Shown here: piece after piece, positions 10,604 to 21,100 of the stretch
Layout: the number at the start of each line of letters is the position of its first letter
Numbering within the stretch: the first letter of the stretch is position 1
DNA from: Shewanella baltica
GTDB taxonomy: Bacteria; Pseudomonadota; Gammaproteobacteria; Enterobacterales; Shewanellaceae
DNA length: 64,000 nt
Reading direction: 5' to 3'
NCBI RefSeq assembly: GCF_900456975.1
Contig: NZ_UGYM01000002.1
Location: 2,232,001 to 2,296,000, forward strand
Made by a program: the position numbers and the translations under genes
Notes under the pieces: model-generated
What the model was told of the DNA's origin: nothing
The model's input: the letters and a program-made list of their open reading frames with translations, nothing else
The model's database searches: none

Positions 10604-12529
10604 ATGTGCAAAGCCGTGATGAATGTGGTTATATCCAGCGCAATATTGCTCGCAGGCGCCTTGAATGCCCCTTCTGCATTCGCGTTAACGCCAACGCAGA
10701 AAACCTTCCTTGAGGCCGAAAAAGCCTTAAAGAAACAAGACTATGAAGTCTATAAACCCCTACGGGCAAAATTGGGCGATTATCCGCTGGCGATTTACTT
10801 AGACCATGATATCGACATCGGCGACCTCAATGGTTTGCATGGCGCTGCGGCAAAAAATCTGATTGATAAGTATCAAACCACGCCTATGTACAACAGGTTA
10901 AGGTCTAAATACTTAAACAATGCGGGAACCCAAAAACGCTGGAGTGATTATCTTGCGATAAGCCCCGATGTCCCTACCGACATCCGCCTGCAATGTTATT
11001 ACTACGAAGCAAAACTTGCCAAGGGCGAGATAAAAACCGTCTATGCGGCGGCGCAATCACTCTGGGTCTTTGGTAGTTCACGGCCAAAAGAATGTGATCC
11101 CCTGTTCAACGCTTGGACCAAAGCGGGTAAACGCACTCAAGATGTGATCTGGGCGCGGATGATGCTGAGTTTTGAGACTGGCGAAACCAGTCTGCTGAGC
11201 TATTTATCCCAGAAAATCACCACCCATAATAACGAAGCGAAGCGCTTAGTCGCCGTCTATAAAGATCCAAACAGCCTGCGCCATACCGAAAAGTTTAAGG
11301 ATAAAAATCCGATTGTGGGTGACATAGTCGCGGCGGGATTAAAACGTCTTGCCCGCAAGGATCTCGACCAAGCGATTAATTTGTATGAACGGTATCAAAA
11401 GGCTAATCGTTTCACGCCAGCACAAGCCCAACAACTGGATAAATACTTAGTTCGCCGCATCTTAATCGAACAAGATGATAGCCATAAAAGCTATGTCGAC
11501 AATGTGCTGGCCGAGCTGAAAAGTGACGACTTATTTGAACGCCGGTTAAGATGGGCCATTCGCGATCACGACATGCGCAGCATTGCCCGTTATTTAAATT
11601 TACTGCAACCAGAAACCTTGGCTAAGGAGCGCTGGCAATATTGGCTCTATCGCACGAATGCTAAAGATGCGCCAGAAAGTGCCACTAAGGCTCTTGCGAC
11701 AATAAGCAATGAACGTAATTTTTACGGTTTTGCCGCCGCGCAGTTTTTAAATAAACCCGTCTCGCTGAATCAAAGCCCTGAGCCTATCGTCGACGCCAGC
11801 AGCCAAAAATTAACCGATGATGTGGGTTTTGTGCGCGTGCAAGAGCTAATGGCGCTGGATCGTTATTTCGATGCACGTTACGAATGGATGTCGCTGCTCA
11901 GACGCAGTGACAACACTATGCGAGCCCGTTACGGCCGTTATGCCCATGAGCAAGGCTGGTATGACTTTGGCGTCGAAGCCAGTATCCAAGGTAAGTTGTG
12001 GGATGACATTCCCTTACGCTTCCCGATGGCGCACCAAGAAGGTTTTGAGCACGCCAGTAAAAAACACAAAGTGAACATAGATGAGATTCGAGCGATCAGT
12101 CGCCGCGAGAGCGCGTTTTATCTTTATGCGACCTCAGGCGTGGGTGCCCGCGGCTTAATGCAAATTATGCCTGCGACCGCTAAAGCAACCGCCAAGAAAC
12201 ATGGCGCTAAATATAGCGATCCTAAGGATCTTTACAGCGCAGAGCTTAACCTCAATCTTGGCAGTGCTTACTATGCCCAGTTGTTAAAAGAGTTTAACCA
12301 GAACCGTATCCTCGCGACCGCCGCCTATAACGCAGGCCCGTCACGGGTGCGTCGCTGGTTGGCAAACTCGGATGGAAAACTCGATGCTATGGGCTTTATC
12401 GAAGCCATTCCCTTCACTGAGACCCGTGAATATGTGCAAGCCGTCTTCAGCTATCGATTGATTTATGAGGCGCAGGAGCAAAAAGCGCAGCCATTATTCA
12501 GCGAAGCCGAACTGAAGTTTGCTTACTAA
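10604..12529 (+). CDS. slt: Soluble lytic murein transglycosylase
   Basis: Periplasmic muramidase that cleaves glycan strands with formation of 1,6-anhydromuramic acid. The signal peptide is MCKAVMNVVISSAILLAGAL..., with likely cleavage near SAFA-LT. The long N-terminal part (about residues 25-430) is the helical superhelix of the Slt70 type. The C-terminal SLT domain holds the catalytic glutamate in ISRRESAFY, then GARGLMQIMPATA and AAYNAGPSRVRRWL. The start at 10604 is supported by GGAGG ten bases upstream and by placing the signal peptide at the very N-terminus; a longer frame from 10565 exists. Confidence 0.95.
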   Translation: MCKAVMNVVISSAILLAGALNAPSAFALTPTQKTFLEAEKALKKQDYEVYKPLRAKLGDYPLAIYLDHDIDIGDLNGLHGAAAKNLIDKYQTTPMYNRLRSKYLNNAGTQKRWSDYLAISPDVPTDIRLQCYYYEAKLAKGEIKTVYAAAQSLWVFGSSRPKECDPLFNAWTKAGKRTQDVIWARMMLSFETGETSLLSYLSQKITTHNNEAKRLVAVYKDPNSLRHTEKFKDKNPIVGDIVAAGLKRLARKDLDQAINLYERYQKANRFTPAQAQQLDKYLVRRILIEQDDSHKSYVDNVLAELKSDDLFERRLRWAIRDHDMRSIARYLNLLQPETLAKERWQYWLYRTNAKDAPESATKALATISNERNFYGFAAAQFLNKPVSLNQSPEPIVDASSQKLTDDVGFVRVQELMALDRYFDARYEWMSLLRRSDNTMRARYGRYAHEQGWYDFGVEASIQGKLWDDIPLRFPMAHQEGFEHASKKHKVNIDEIRAISRRESAFYLYATSGVGARGLMQIMPATAKATAKKHGAKYSDPKDLYSAELNLNLGSAYYAQLLKEFNQNRILATAAYNAGPSRVRRWLANSDGKLDAMGFIEAIPFTETREYVQAVFSYRLIYEAQEQKAQPLFSEAELKFAY

Positions 12530-12543
12530 CTTGCGACATAAAA

Positions 12544-12582
12544 AGGAACTCGATGCTGCTGAGCATCGAGTTCCTACTTTTC
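12544..12582 (+). terminator. Terminator after slt
   Basis: AGGAACTCGATGCT-GCT-GAGCATCGAGTTCCT is an almost perfect 14-bp stem followed by ACTTTTC. Confidence 0.88.
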
Positions 12583-12768
12583 AGCATACCCTAGGGTAAT
12601 GCTCATGCTTTAACCGCCAAAAATTCTGAATGATATTCTCTAAATTCAAATAATTAGCAAAGCGAATAATTATTCAGCAATCACGCCGTTTTATCGTAAA
12701 CTTGTTTGCACTGCGAGGCATTAAATGCGAATAATTAGTATTAATGCATTAAGACTCCCATTAGGCTC

Positions 12769-13473
12769 ATGATTAACCTTAGTTCGTTAACGCTCAGCTG
12801 CGAATACCAACCCTTTGTCGATCCCCATACGTTAGCCATCGACGGCTATGAAGCCTTAGCGCGTTTTTATCTACCTGATGGCGATGCGGTTGCACCTAAT
12901 ATCGTGTTCGAGCAATTGCATGAATCCACAGAATTACTCGCCGCCGTTGAATACCAAGCCAAAGCATTTCAACTCGCTCACGCGCCCAGCCAGCAGCGCA
13001 TTTTTATCAATGTCGATCCCCATGCTGTCGATGGGCCACATACTGCCAAGCTTATAAAGCTATTATCGCAGTACCAGCAAGTCACGGTCGAAATCATTGA
13101 AAATACCTGCATTAACGATGCCCAGCTTGCCAATCAGCTATTCAGCCAATTTAAACAAGCGAATATCCAAGTGGCGCTCGATGATATTGGCGCGCCCCAC
13201 TCCATGCTTTGTGTCGATTTGATGATGAATGTGGATTATCTCAAGTTCGATCGTCATTGGTTAACCCACATCACGCATCCCGAGGGAGTCCAGTTACTCA
13301 TAGCGCTGATTAACTTTGCCAAGCAAACCAACAAACAGTGCATTCTAGAAGGCATAGAAACCGAAGCCCACTTGGCGTTTGCGCGAGACATAGGCGTCGA
13401 CTTAGTCCAAGGCTTTCTGTTTAAATCTTGGTTTATTCGCCCCACCCGCAGTCAAGCGCTGTGTCTTGCATAG
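12769..13473 (+). CDS. EAL-domain protein, probable cyclic-di-GMP phosphodiesterase
   Basis: A stand-alone EAL domain of 234 residues with no sensory or GGDEF domain. Catalytic landmarks are largely kept: YEALARF, the metal-binding Asn in INVDPHA, Glu in VEIIENT, the DD pair in LDDIGAPHS (usually DDFGTGYSS), Lys in YLKFDRHW, Glu in LEGIETEAHL, and QGFLF. The loop-6 motif change to IGAPHS could weaken activity or dimer control, so it may be a slow enzyme or a binding protein. It stands alone between slt and the MoxR operon. Confidence 0.88.
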   Translation: MINLSSLTLSCEYQPFVDPHTLAIDGYEALARFYLPDGDAVAPNIVFEQLHESTELLAAVEYQAKAFQLAHAPSQQRIFINVDPHAVDGPHTAKLIKLLSQYQQVTVEIIENTCINDAQLANQLFSQFKQANIQVALDDIGAPHSMLCVDLMMNVDYLKFDRHWLTHITHPEGVQLLIALINFAKQTNKQCILEGIETEAHLAFARDIGVDLVQGFLFKSWFIRPTRSQALCLA

Positions 13474-13658
13474 ATCCACGCGCCGCCCTCTGACTTTGCG
13501 CCACAAGCACACGCAAGCCTAAACGTCATTCAGTCGAGTAATTGATTTCGCACTAGAAATGCTACTGGATAAGCAGGCGATGATCCGCCATAGTGGTAAA
13601 GCTTGTCTGCTTTCGCATGCACTTTCAGTTACGCTTTTAAATGTATTAGGAGTCGCCC

Positions 13659-14570
13659 GTGGCACAATCTGGGATCAGCGAATTACTACAACAACTCGAA
13701 CAAGTGTTGCTGGGCAAACCTAGGCAAATTCGGCTTGCTTTGGCCTGCATTCTCGCCCGCGGCCACCTGCTGATTGAAGATTTACCCGGCATGGGTAAAA
13801 CCAGTATTTCCCATGGCATAGCCCAAAGCTTAGGATTGAGCTATCAAAGAATTCAATTTACCAGCGACATGCTGCCCGCTGATATTCTCGGGGTGTCGAT
13901 TTTTGATAAACATCAGGCGCAATTTATCTTCCATCCAGGGCCGATTTTTAAGCAGATGATCTTGGCCGATGAAATCAACCGAGCCAGCCCTAAGACCCAA
14001 AGCGCTTTGCTTGAAGCGATGGCAGAACAACAAATCTCCGTCGATGGCATCACCCATAGATTGCCCAATCCTTTCTTTGTGATCGCGACCCAAAATCCCA
14101 CCGATCAATCCGGCACTTTTCCGCTGCCAGAATCGCAGCTCGACCGGTTTATGATGCGTCTATCTATTGGTTATCCAAGCCACGACGCCGAACTTGCGAT
14201 GCTGAAGAGCAATCATAACCACTTAACCTTAGATCAACTGCCCCAATGCTTGACACCACTGGCCTTGATGCAATTGCAAGAACAGTGCGACAAGGTCAGC
14301 GCTTCCGATGCCTTACTCAATTACATTCTGGCCTTAGTGAATTTTTCTCGCAGCCAAAGTGATAGCGTGGGTTTATCGCCCCGCGCCACCAAAGCCTTAT
14401 TGCAAGCTGCTAAGGCATGGGCTTTTTTAGCGGGTCGACATTATTTAGTCCCTGAAGATGTACAAGCGGTCTTTTGCTGCGTGGCGGAGCATAGACTCAG
14501 AACCAGTAGCCAATTACAGGGTGAAGCCTTATCCGAGCGAATTCTGGCGAGCGTTAACCCCATCATGTAG
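13659..14570 (+). CDS. MoxR family AAA+ ATPase
   Basis: Chaperone-like ATPase thought to assemble or activate complexes together with DUF58 partners. Walker A is DLPGMGKTS near residues 41-49, Walker B LADEINRAS near 105-113, and the sensor region ATQNPTDQSGTFPLPESQLDR follows. GTG is used as start, with AGGAG eight bases upstream. It leads a MoxR-DUF58-transglutaminase operon that is common in proteobacteria and is linked to envelope functions. Confidence 0.93.
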   Translation: MAQSGISELLQQLEQVLLGKPRQIRLALACILARGHLLIEDLPGMGKTSISHGIAQSLGLSYQRIQFTSDMLPADILGVSIFDKHQAQFIFHPGPIFKQMILADEINRASPKTQSALLEAMAEQQISVDGITHRLPNPFFVIATQNPTDQSGTFPLPESQLDRFMMRLSIGYPSHDAELAMLKSNHNHLTLDQLPQCLTPLALMQLQEQCDKVSASDALLNYILALVNFSRSQSDSVGLSPRATKALLQAAKAWAFLAGRHYLVPEDVQAVFCCVAEHRLRTSSQLQGEALSERILASVNPIM

Positions 14571-14669
14571 CGAGCCACTGTCATGAACAATATTGCTAAG
14601 GCATGCAGTTAATCGAGCAGTTAACCTAGGTATTAAAGCAAGCCATTCAACCATGGAAGTGATGCAGAA

Positions 14670-15767
14670 GTGAAACGACTAATACGCCCTACTTTCGTTC
14701 CGACTCTAGTACCGATTTGGCAGCGTTGGTTAGCAAGGCGTTTACCACCGAGTCCTGAAATCACCTTAAGCCATCGCAGCATTTTTATTTTGCCGAGCGG
14801 TTTTGGCTTAGTTTGGCTCGGGTTGGTTTTACTCTTATATCTATTTGGCACTAACTATCAAAATAACTTAGTCATTGGCCTTAGCATCTTACTCCTAAGC
14901 CTGTTTAATACCTGTATTCTTTACAGTTACAAAAATCTTGCTGGTCTACATTTACGCGCCATGACGCCGCCCGAAGTCTATGCGGGCGAGACCTTAACCT
15001 TTCCGGTCCTCATCAGCACCCATCACAGTGGTCATAATATCCAGCTTAACTATCCGCATAATCGCACTTATACGGTGCATAACGTCAGCACAGATGAACA
15101 GCAAGCGCTCGTGCCCTTCGAATATCATCAGCGGGGCCAAGTGTCACCGGGTCGGCTCAAAATTGAATCCTTCTATCCCTTAGGGCTGTGCCGCGCATGG
15201 TCCCATGTGGATTTGGCCATTAGTCACTTAGTCTTTGCCCAACCAATTGAAGCACAGTTGCAGCTTGAGGCTGATCATACTCAGTCGGAGCAAGATCCTC
15301 TGTTACTGGCGGGTAAACATGTGTCGGGTATCGATGAGTTTAAAGGTCTTAAACCCCATGTGCTCGGCGAGTCCCTCAAGCAAGTGGCCTGGAAACAGTG
15401 GGCACAAGGTCGCGGCATGTTGAGTAAAGAATTCCAACAGCCCCAAGGCGATCCCGTTTGGTTAAGACTCAGACCCGATGCTAAACGGCTCGAAACCCAG
15501 TTGAGTCAATTAAGCTGGCAAATCAATAAACTCACGCAACTCGAGCAGTATTTTGGCTTATATCTGCAAACACCAATGGGCGAGGATATATTGATCGCGC
15601 CCTCTATCGGTCATAACCATAGAATCGCCTGCCAGAAAGCCCTTGCCTTGTATCCACAGCTAGCGCCGTCAGCCGTTAATTCGTCGTCAGCGGCGAAGCA
15701 CTCGAATAAAACGGCGAAAACCACCAGCAAGAAACGTCATGTCCCTACTTCGGGGGAACAGGCATGA
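14670..15767 (+). CDS. DUF58 domain protein
   Basis: Membrane protein of 365 residues with two N-terminal helices (about residues 40-85) and a C-terminal DUF58 domain of the von Willebrand-like type. The family motif appears as DEFKGLKPHVLGESLKQVAW near residue 221. It sits between the MoxR ATPase and the transglutaminase, its usual place. The stop overlaps the next start (ATGA at 15764-15767), so the two are translationally coupled. The C-terminus is Ser/Lys-rich and probably disordered. Confidence 0.9.
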   Translation: MKRLIRPTFVPTLVPIWQRWLARRLPPSPEITLSHRSIFILPSGFGLVWLGLVLLLYLFGTNYQNNLVIGLSILLLSLFNTCILYSYKNLAGLHLRAMTPPEVYAGETLTFPVLISTHHSGHNIQLNYPHNRTYTVHNVSTDEQQALVPFEYHQRGQVSPGRLKIESFYPLGLCRAWSHVDLAISHLVFAQPIEAQLQLEADHTQSEQDPLLLAGKHVSGIDEFKGLKPHVLGESLKQVAWKQWAQGRGMLSKEFQQPQGDPVWLRLRPDAKRLETQLSQLSWQINKLTQLEQYFGLYLQTPMGEDILIAPSIGHNHRIACQKALALYPQLAPSAVNSSSAAKHSNKTAKTTSKKRHVPTSGEQA

Positions 15768-17989
15768 CATTAACGGCCAGCAGCACGACACCGCAAATTG
15801 GCGATAACATCAGCCGTCAGACTTTATTTTGGTTATTGATCACCAATATCGCCGTACTGAGCCCGCTATTTGATAAGACCACGCCTTGGACCTTAGGCAT
15901 TTGCGCAATTTGTTTGCTGTGGCGTGTGGGGATTTATGTCGGCAAAGTGGCAAAGCCGCCGCGTTTTTTGGTGACCAGTCTTGCGATCGGCGCCGCAACC
16001 ACACTGGCACTCGTTTCAAAGGAAATAGGCTTACTCAATGCGCTAGTGAATCTGCTGCTGTTAGGTTATGCCTTAAAATACATTGAAATGCGTAATCAAA
16101 GGGATGTGCGTGTTGTCGTCCTCGCGGGCTATTTTATTATCGCGCTGACCTTTATCGACCATCAATCCCTGCTTAATACCGCGCATTTACTCGTGGTAAC
16201 GCTGATCAACACCTGTGTGCTCGTGACCCTGTATCAAGATAAACACTCCCTAAAACACACGGCATTGCTTGGTAGTAAATTCTTGCTACAGAGTGTGCCC
16301 CTCGCGCTGCTGTTGTTTTTAGTGTTACCGCGTTTTGCGCCGCTCTGGTTAGTGCCCAACATGAAAGAAGTGCAAACGGGCTTGTCCGATAGTCTTGCCA
16401 TTGGTGATATCGGCAAGCTCACCCGTTCGACCGAACTGGCCTTTAGGGCGAGTTTTGCCAATGCAGCGCCCATTAATGCTGAGTTATATTGGCGCGCGCT
16501 GGTGATGGAAAACTATGACGGTATGACTTGGCGTCAGGAGGAAGGCATTAAAAAGCTGCAAAAAGATGCGCTGCTGTTTCCGCCCACTCGGCCAAGCCCC
16601 GCCTTGATGCTTAATAGTCCAGCTTTGAAGGTCACCAGTCCTGAAGCTATGACCAGTAATGCTGATTTAATGACCAATGATCCTGATTTAATAAAGAGCC
16701 CCGCTTCGATAGACAGCGAAGGTCAAGATACTGCAAAACAAGGCAAGCAAAACAATAAGCCAAGTATTCGTTACCAAGTGATTGCTGAGCCGAGCCACCA
16801 GCCGTGGTTATTTGGCCTTGATGTCGCCTACAGCCAAGATGATAGTGTGGTCAATATGCCCGATTATCGGCTGTTAGCGCTGCGCAATGTCGATCAGCGA
16901 ATGAGTTATCAAGTGGAGTCTTGGCCCAAGGCGAAGATGGATCTCAAGCTCTCGGCGCGGCAAAGGCAGATTAACCTAGAACTGCCGAGTAACAGTAATC
17001 CACGAACTTGGGCGCTGGCCGAGCAATTTAAGACTCAATATCCCGAGCCTAAGCCACGACTGTGGGCCATGATGCGCCACTTTAATACCGAGCCTTTTTT
17101 CTACACACTCACGCCGCCTCCCCTTGGGCAGCAGCAAGTGGATGATTTTCTATTTGAAAACAAAGCCGGATTTTGTGTGCACTATGCCGCAGCCTTCATT
17201 TTTATGGCGCGGGCCACAGGCTTACCCGCACGTATGGTCACGGGTTATCAGGGCGGTGAGTTTAATCCGCAAGCGGGTTACTACAGCGTGTATCAATATA
17301 TGGCCCACGCATGGGCAGAGGTTTGGCTCGAAGGTGAAGGTTGGGTTCGTTTCGACCCGACCGCTATGGTGGCGCCCGATCGAATCGAACAAGGATTCGA
17401 CGCCCAGTTTGATCCCGCGCTGAGTTATCTGCAGGAAAGCCCTTTTAGTAGCTTACGCTTTAAATCCATGCCTTGGCTCAATGAGTTAAGGCAACGTTTT
17501 GCCAGCATAGATTATTACTGGAGCGTGTGGGTACTGGGTTTCAATCAAGATAGGCAGAATCAAGTGCTCAGCGGCATATTAGGCGATGTGACTAACACTA
17601 AAATCGCGGTATTTATGGGGCTGTGTATCAGCCTTATCGTGCTCTATATCGCCTACAGTGCGGGGCTATTACATTTTAGCACTCAGGGCGATCCTATCAG
17701 CGCTCGCTATCAACAGGTCTGCAATCGCCTCGCCCGCCATGGTATTAAGCGTAATGACAGTGATGGACCAAACCAATTTGCGCAGCAGATTATCGAGCAA
17801 TACCAACACAGTGCACCACAGCTTTGTGCGCTGATGCACACCTTGACCCAAAGTTATGTGGCGCTGAAGTATCAAGATTTACCGGCTGATGACTATCAAG
17901 CGCATTTAACAAAATTTAAAGCGGCGGCAAAGCAACTGAATTGGTTATTGCTCAGGGCTAAGGCGAAAAAGAAGTTCACGCTAGCCTAG
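15764..17989 (+). CDS. TgpA-like membrane transglutaminase
   Basis: Inner-membrane protein of 741 residues: a hydrophobic N-terminal region with about six helices (residues 20-200), a large periplasmic domain, one C-terminal helix near residue 625 and a DUF4129-like tail. The transglutaminase triad is visible as Cys in AGFCVHYAAAF (about residue 470), His in MAHAWAEVW (about 515) and Asp in VRFDPTAM (about 530). Residues 285-330 are a Ser/Asp-rich insert with repeated LM(T/N)S(N)-like steps, probably a loop. In Pseudomonas the equivalent TgpA is essential and linked to the envelope. Confidence 0.92.
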   Translation: MTLTASSTTPQIGDNISRQTLFWLLITNIAVLSPLFDKTTPWTLGICAICLLWRVGIYVGKVAKPPRFLVTSLAIGAATTLALVSKEIGLLNALVNLLLLGYALKYIEMRNQRDVRVVVLAGYFIIALTFIDHQSLLNTAHLLVVTLINTCVLVTLYQDKHSLKHTALLGSKFLLQSVPLALLLFLVLPRFAPLWLVPNMKEVQTGLSDSLAIGDIGKLTRSTELAFRASFANAAPINAELYWRALVMENYDGMTWRQEEGIKKLQKDALLFPPTRPSPALMLNSPALKVTSPEAMTSNADLMTNDPDLIKSPASIDSEGQDTAKQGKQNNKPSIRYQVIAEPSHQPWLFGLDVAYSQDDSVVNMPDYRLLALRNVDQRMSYQVESWPKAKMDLKLSARQRQINLELPSNSNPRTWALAEQFKTQYPEPKPRLWAMMRHFNTEPFFYTLTPPPLGQQQVDDFLFENKAGFCVHYAAAFIFMARATGLPARMVTGYQGGEFNPQAGYYSVYQYMAHAWAEVWLEGEGWVRFDPTAMVAPDRIEQGFDAQFDPALSYLQESPFSSLRFKSMPWLNELRQRFASIDYYWSVWVLGFNQDRQNQVLSGILGDVTNTKIAVFMGLCISLIVLYIAYSAGLLHFSTQGDPISARYQQVCNRLARHGIKRNDSDGPNQFAQQIIEQYQHSAPQLCALMHTLTQSYVALKYQDLPADDYQAHLTKFKAAAKQLNWLLLRAKAKKKFTLA

Positions 17990-18144
17990 CATTTGTAAAC
18001 TGAGCATTTGCCGGCCAAGTGTCATCGGTTCAAGGCTCAGTAAACACCTAAAATTGCGAGTTAATTCCACAGAAGCAGCAATAGTGTTGAATCTTATAAA
18101 TCAAACACATAGAATTGTTTTACTGTCACCATGCCGAGTTGCAC

Positions 18145-21100
18145 ATGCTAAAGTTAATCCAGTCCAATCAGATGGAAGTGCTCTGCGCCCATTTAGCCGC
18201 TTACCTGACCCAACCCCTTGCTTTTGCACGTCTACTGAGTAACGAGCATATTTTGGTGCAGAGTCCCGGCATGTCGACTTGGCTGCGCCTCGAAATCGCC
18301 AAACAAAATGGGATTGCCGCCGCATTGGAATTCCCGCTGCCATCGAGCTTTACTTGGCAGTTGTGCCATGACTTATTGCCCGATGTGCCCAAAGACAACG
18401 CCTTCACTAAGGCGGCAATGACGTGGAAGCTGATGCAACTCTTGCCGCGCATGTTGCAAGATGACGCCTTTGGGCCATTGAGACACTATCTAGGTAATAC
18501 GCTAGACAACACGTCCACCATAAATACCGCCGATACGAGTGAACATCTCAACACCAGTGATATGACGGCTGACGACATTAAGCTGTACCAACTCTGTGGC
18601 CGTATCGCCGATATCTTCGACCAATACTTAGTGTATCGCCCCGATTGGATTTTAGCGTGGGAGCAAAACGAGCATCCCGAATCACTTACCAAGCCACTGA
18701 ATGAAGACCAACGCTGGCAACCTATTCTATGGCGCGCACTGATTGCCTTTAACCGCGATGAGCTTAATCAAAGCCATTACCACAGAGCCAACCTGCACAG
18801 CGACTTGATTGCCGCGCTAAATAATCCCGACACGTCACTCGCCCAATTGCCACAACGCTTATTTGTGTTTGGCATTTCCTCAATGGCGCCGCAAACCCTC
18901 GAAGTACTTTACCATCTGGCAGGTCGTATCGATGTGATCGTGCTGGGTTTAAGCCCGTGTCAACACTATTGGGGCGACATTGTTGATCCCCGTAATCGTG
19001 CCCGCATGGCGGTGCAATATGCGGGTAAACGTCAATTAGCAGAACTATGGGAAGATAAACTCGAAGTAGGCAATCCGCTGCTTGCCAATAACGGCAAGAT
19101 GGGCCGAGAATTACTCGATATGCTGCTTGAGCTCCCCGCCGAACACTGCGACTTTGGCGACGATGTGTATTGTGAGCCCTGCGACGATCCCAACTCGCCA
19201 CACAGTCATGCCAGCATGCTCCACGGGGTGCAATACGATATTTTAGAGATGCAAACCTTAGACAGAGTGCTAGGGCCTGATGCCGAGCTGTACCAAAATG
19301 TCAAGAACAGACGCCTGCTTAAGCGCGACGATGAATCCATTCGAGTCAAGAGTTGTCACAGCCCACTGCGGGAAGTCGAAACCCTGCACGATCACTTGCT
19401 TGAGTTACTCAGCAATGATGTCGACCTGACACCCAAAGACATAGTGGTGATGATGCCCGATGTCGCCGCTTACGCGCCCTACATCGATGCTGTCTTCTCG
19501 GCGAAGCAAGGTCTGCATTACATTCCCTACGCCATTGCCGACCGCGGCGCAGCGCAGGAATCACCGCTCATCAATAGCTTTTTGAATTTACTTGGGATTA
19601 ATCAAAGTCGCTTCGGTCTGACCGACATTTTGAGCATACTCGAAGTACCCGCCATTTTGCGCCGTTTCCAGCTCGATGACGATGAATTGCAACTGATCCG
19701 CCGCTGGTTAGATGAAGCGGGCGTGCGTTGGGGCCGCGATGAACAAAGCCGCCTTAAACAAGGCGTGCCAGCGTTTAAGCAAAACTCCTGGGCCTTTGGT
19801 ATTAAAAGGCTGATTTTAGGCTACGCCTTGAGTGACGATGCGCCGCTGTACCAAGACCATCTGATCGTGACTGGCATCGAAGGCCAATCGGCGCAGGCGT
19901 TAGGTAAGTTACTCAATTTTATTGAAGTACTCGATGAAACGGCGCAAATACTCGCCTTACCGCAAGTGGGCGCCCTGCGTTTGGCTGAATTAACTGAGCT
20001 ACTGGATGCCTTCTACGACACTGATGAAGACGAGCGCGAACAATTGCAGGAAATCCGCGATGCCATTGCCGCCCTAGAGCAAGAGTTACTATCGGCGGGC
20101 AAGCCATTGGATACAAACTCGTTAGATACAAGTATGTTCGAGACGCTAGCCAAACAGAGCATAAGCGGACTGAGCCTCAGTATCGAAGTGCTGCAGCAAT
20201 GGTTTAATCAACGCTTAACCGAATCTCGGGTCGGCCAGCGTTATCTTGCGGGAAGCGTGAACTTTTGTACCTTGATGCCGATGCGCTCGATCCCCTTTAA
20301 GGTCGTGTGTTTACTCGGCATGAATGATGGGGTGTATCCTAGGGTTCAGCATCCCGTCGGCTTTGATTTAATGGCACACTTTGGTGCCCGTAAAGGCGAT
20401 CGCTCCCGCCGTCTCGATGACAGATATTTGTTTTTAGAAGCCTTATTGTCGGCGCGTGAGCAACTGTATATCAGCTATATCGGTCGCAGCGAACGGGATA
20501 ACTCTGAACGTATCGCCTCTATGCTCGTCTCTGAACTGATTGAATATTGTCAGCTGTGCTATTTGCCTGAAACGCTATTGGCTCAATCGCAGAAAGTTTC
20601 AAGCCCCATAGACCCAGAAGATGCTGAAAAAGCCCTTTATAACGCGATTGTCAGCCACCAGCCGCTGCAACCCTTCGATCCTAAGTTGTATCAAGCCACA
20701 GTAAAAAGTGATGACGAAGATAGCTCAAACATAGATGGCTCAAGCATAAGCCAACATAAGTCGGGCATGGGCCAAAGTTATAGCCAGCAATGGTGTCCGC
20801 CCAATGCGGCGGCAGCGGGCACACATGCGGGCCGCTTTATCGGCGCGCAAACTCGCATCATGCTCGAAGCGGATGAGCAAGACTCAATGCCAGATACAGA
20901 GGCACAGCCCGCTTCTGTGCGCGAACAACAGCAAAGCAAGCAAGTTGATGTGTCTGCCCTGATCCGTTTCTTTCGAAATCCGGCGCAGTACTTCTTCAAC
21001 CGAACGCTTAAAGTCGACCTTAGTCTTAATATTCAGGCCGATGATAATGACGAGCCCTTTAGCTTAAATGCCCTAGAGCGCTATATGTTACAGGCCCAGT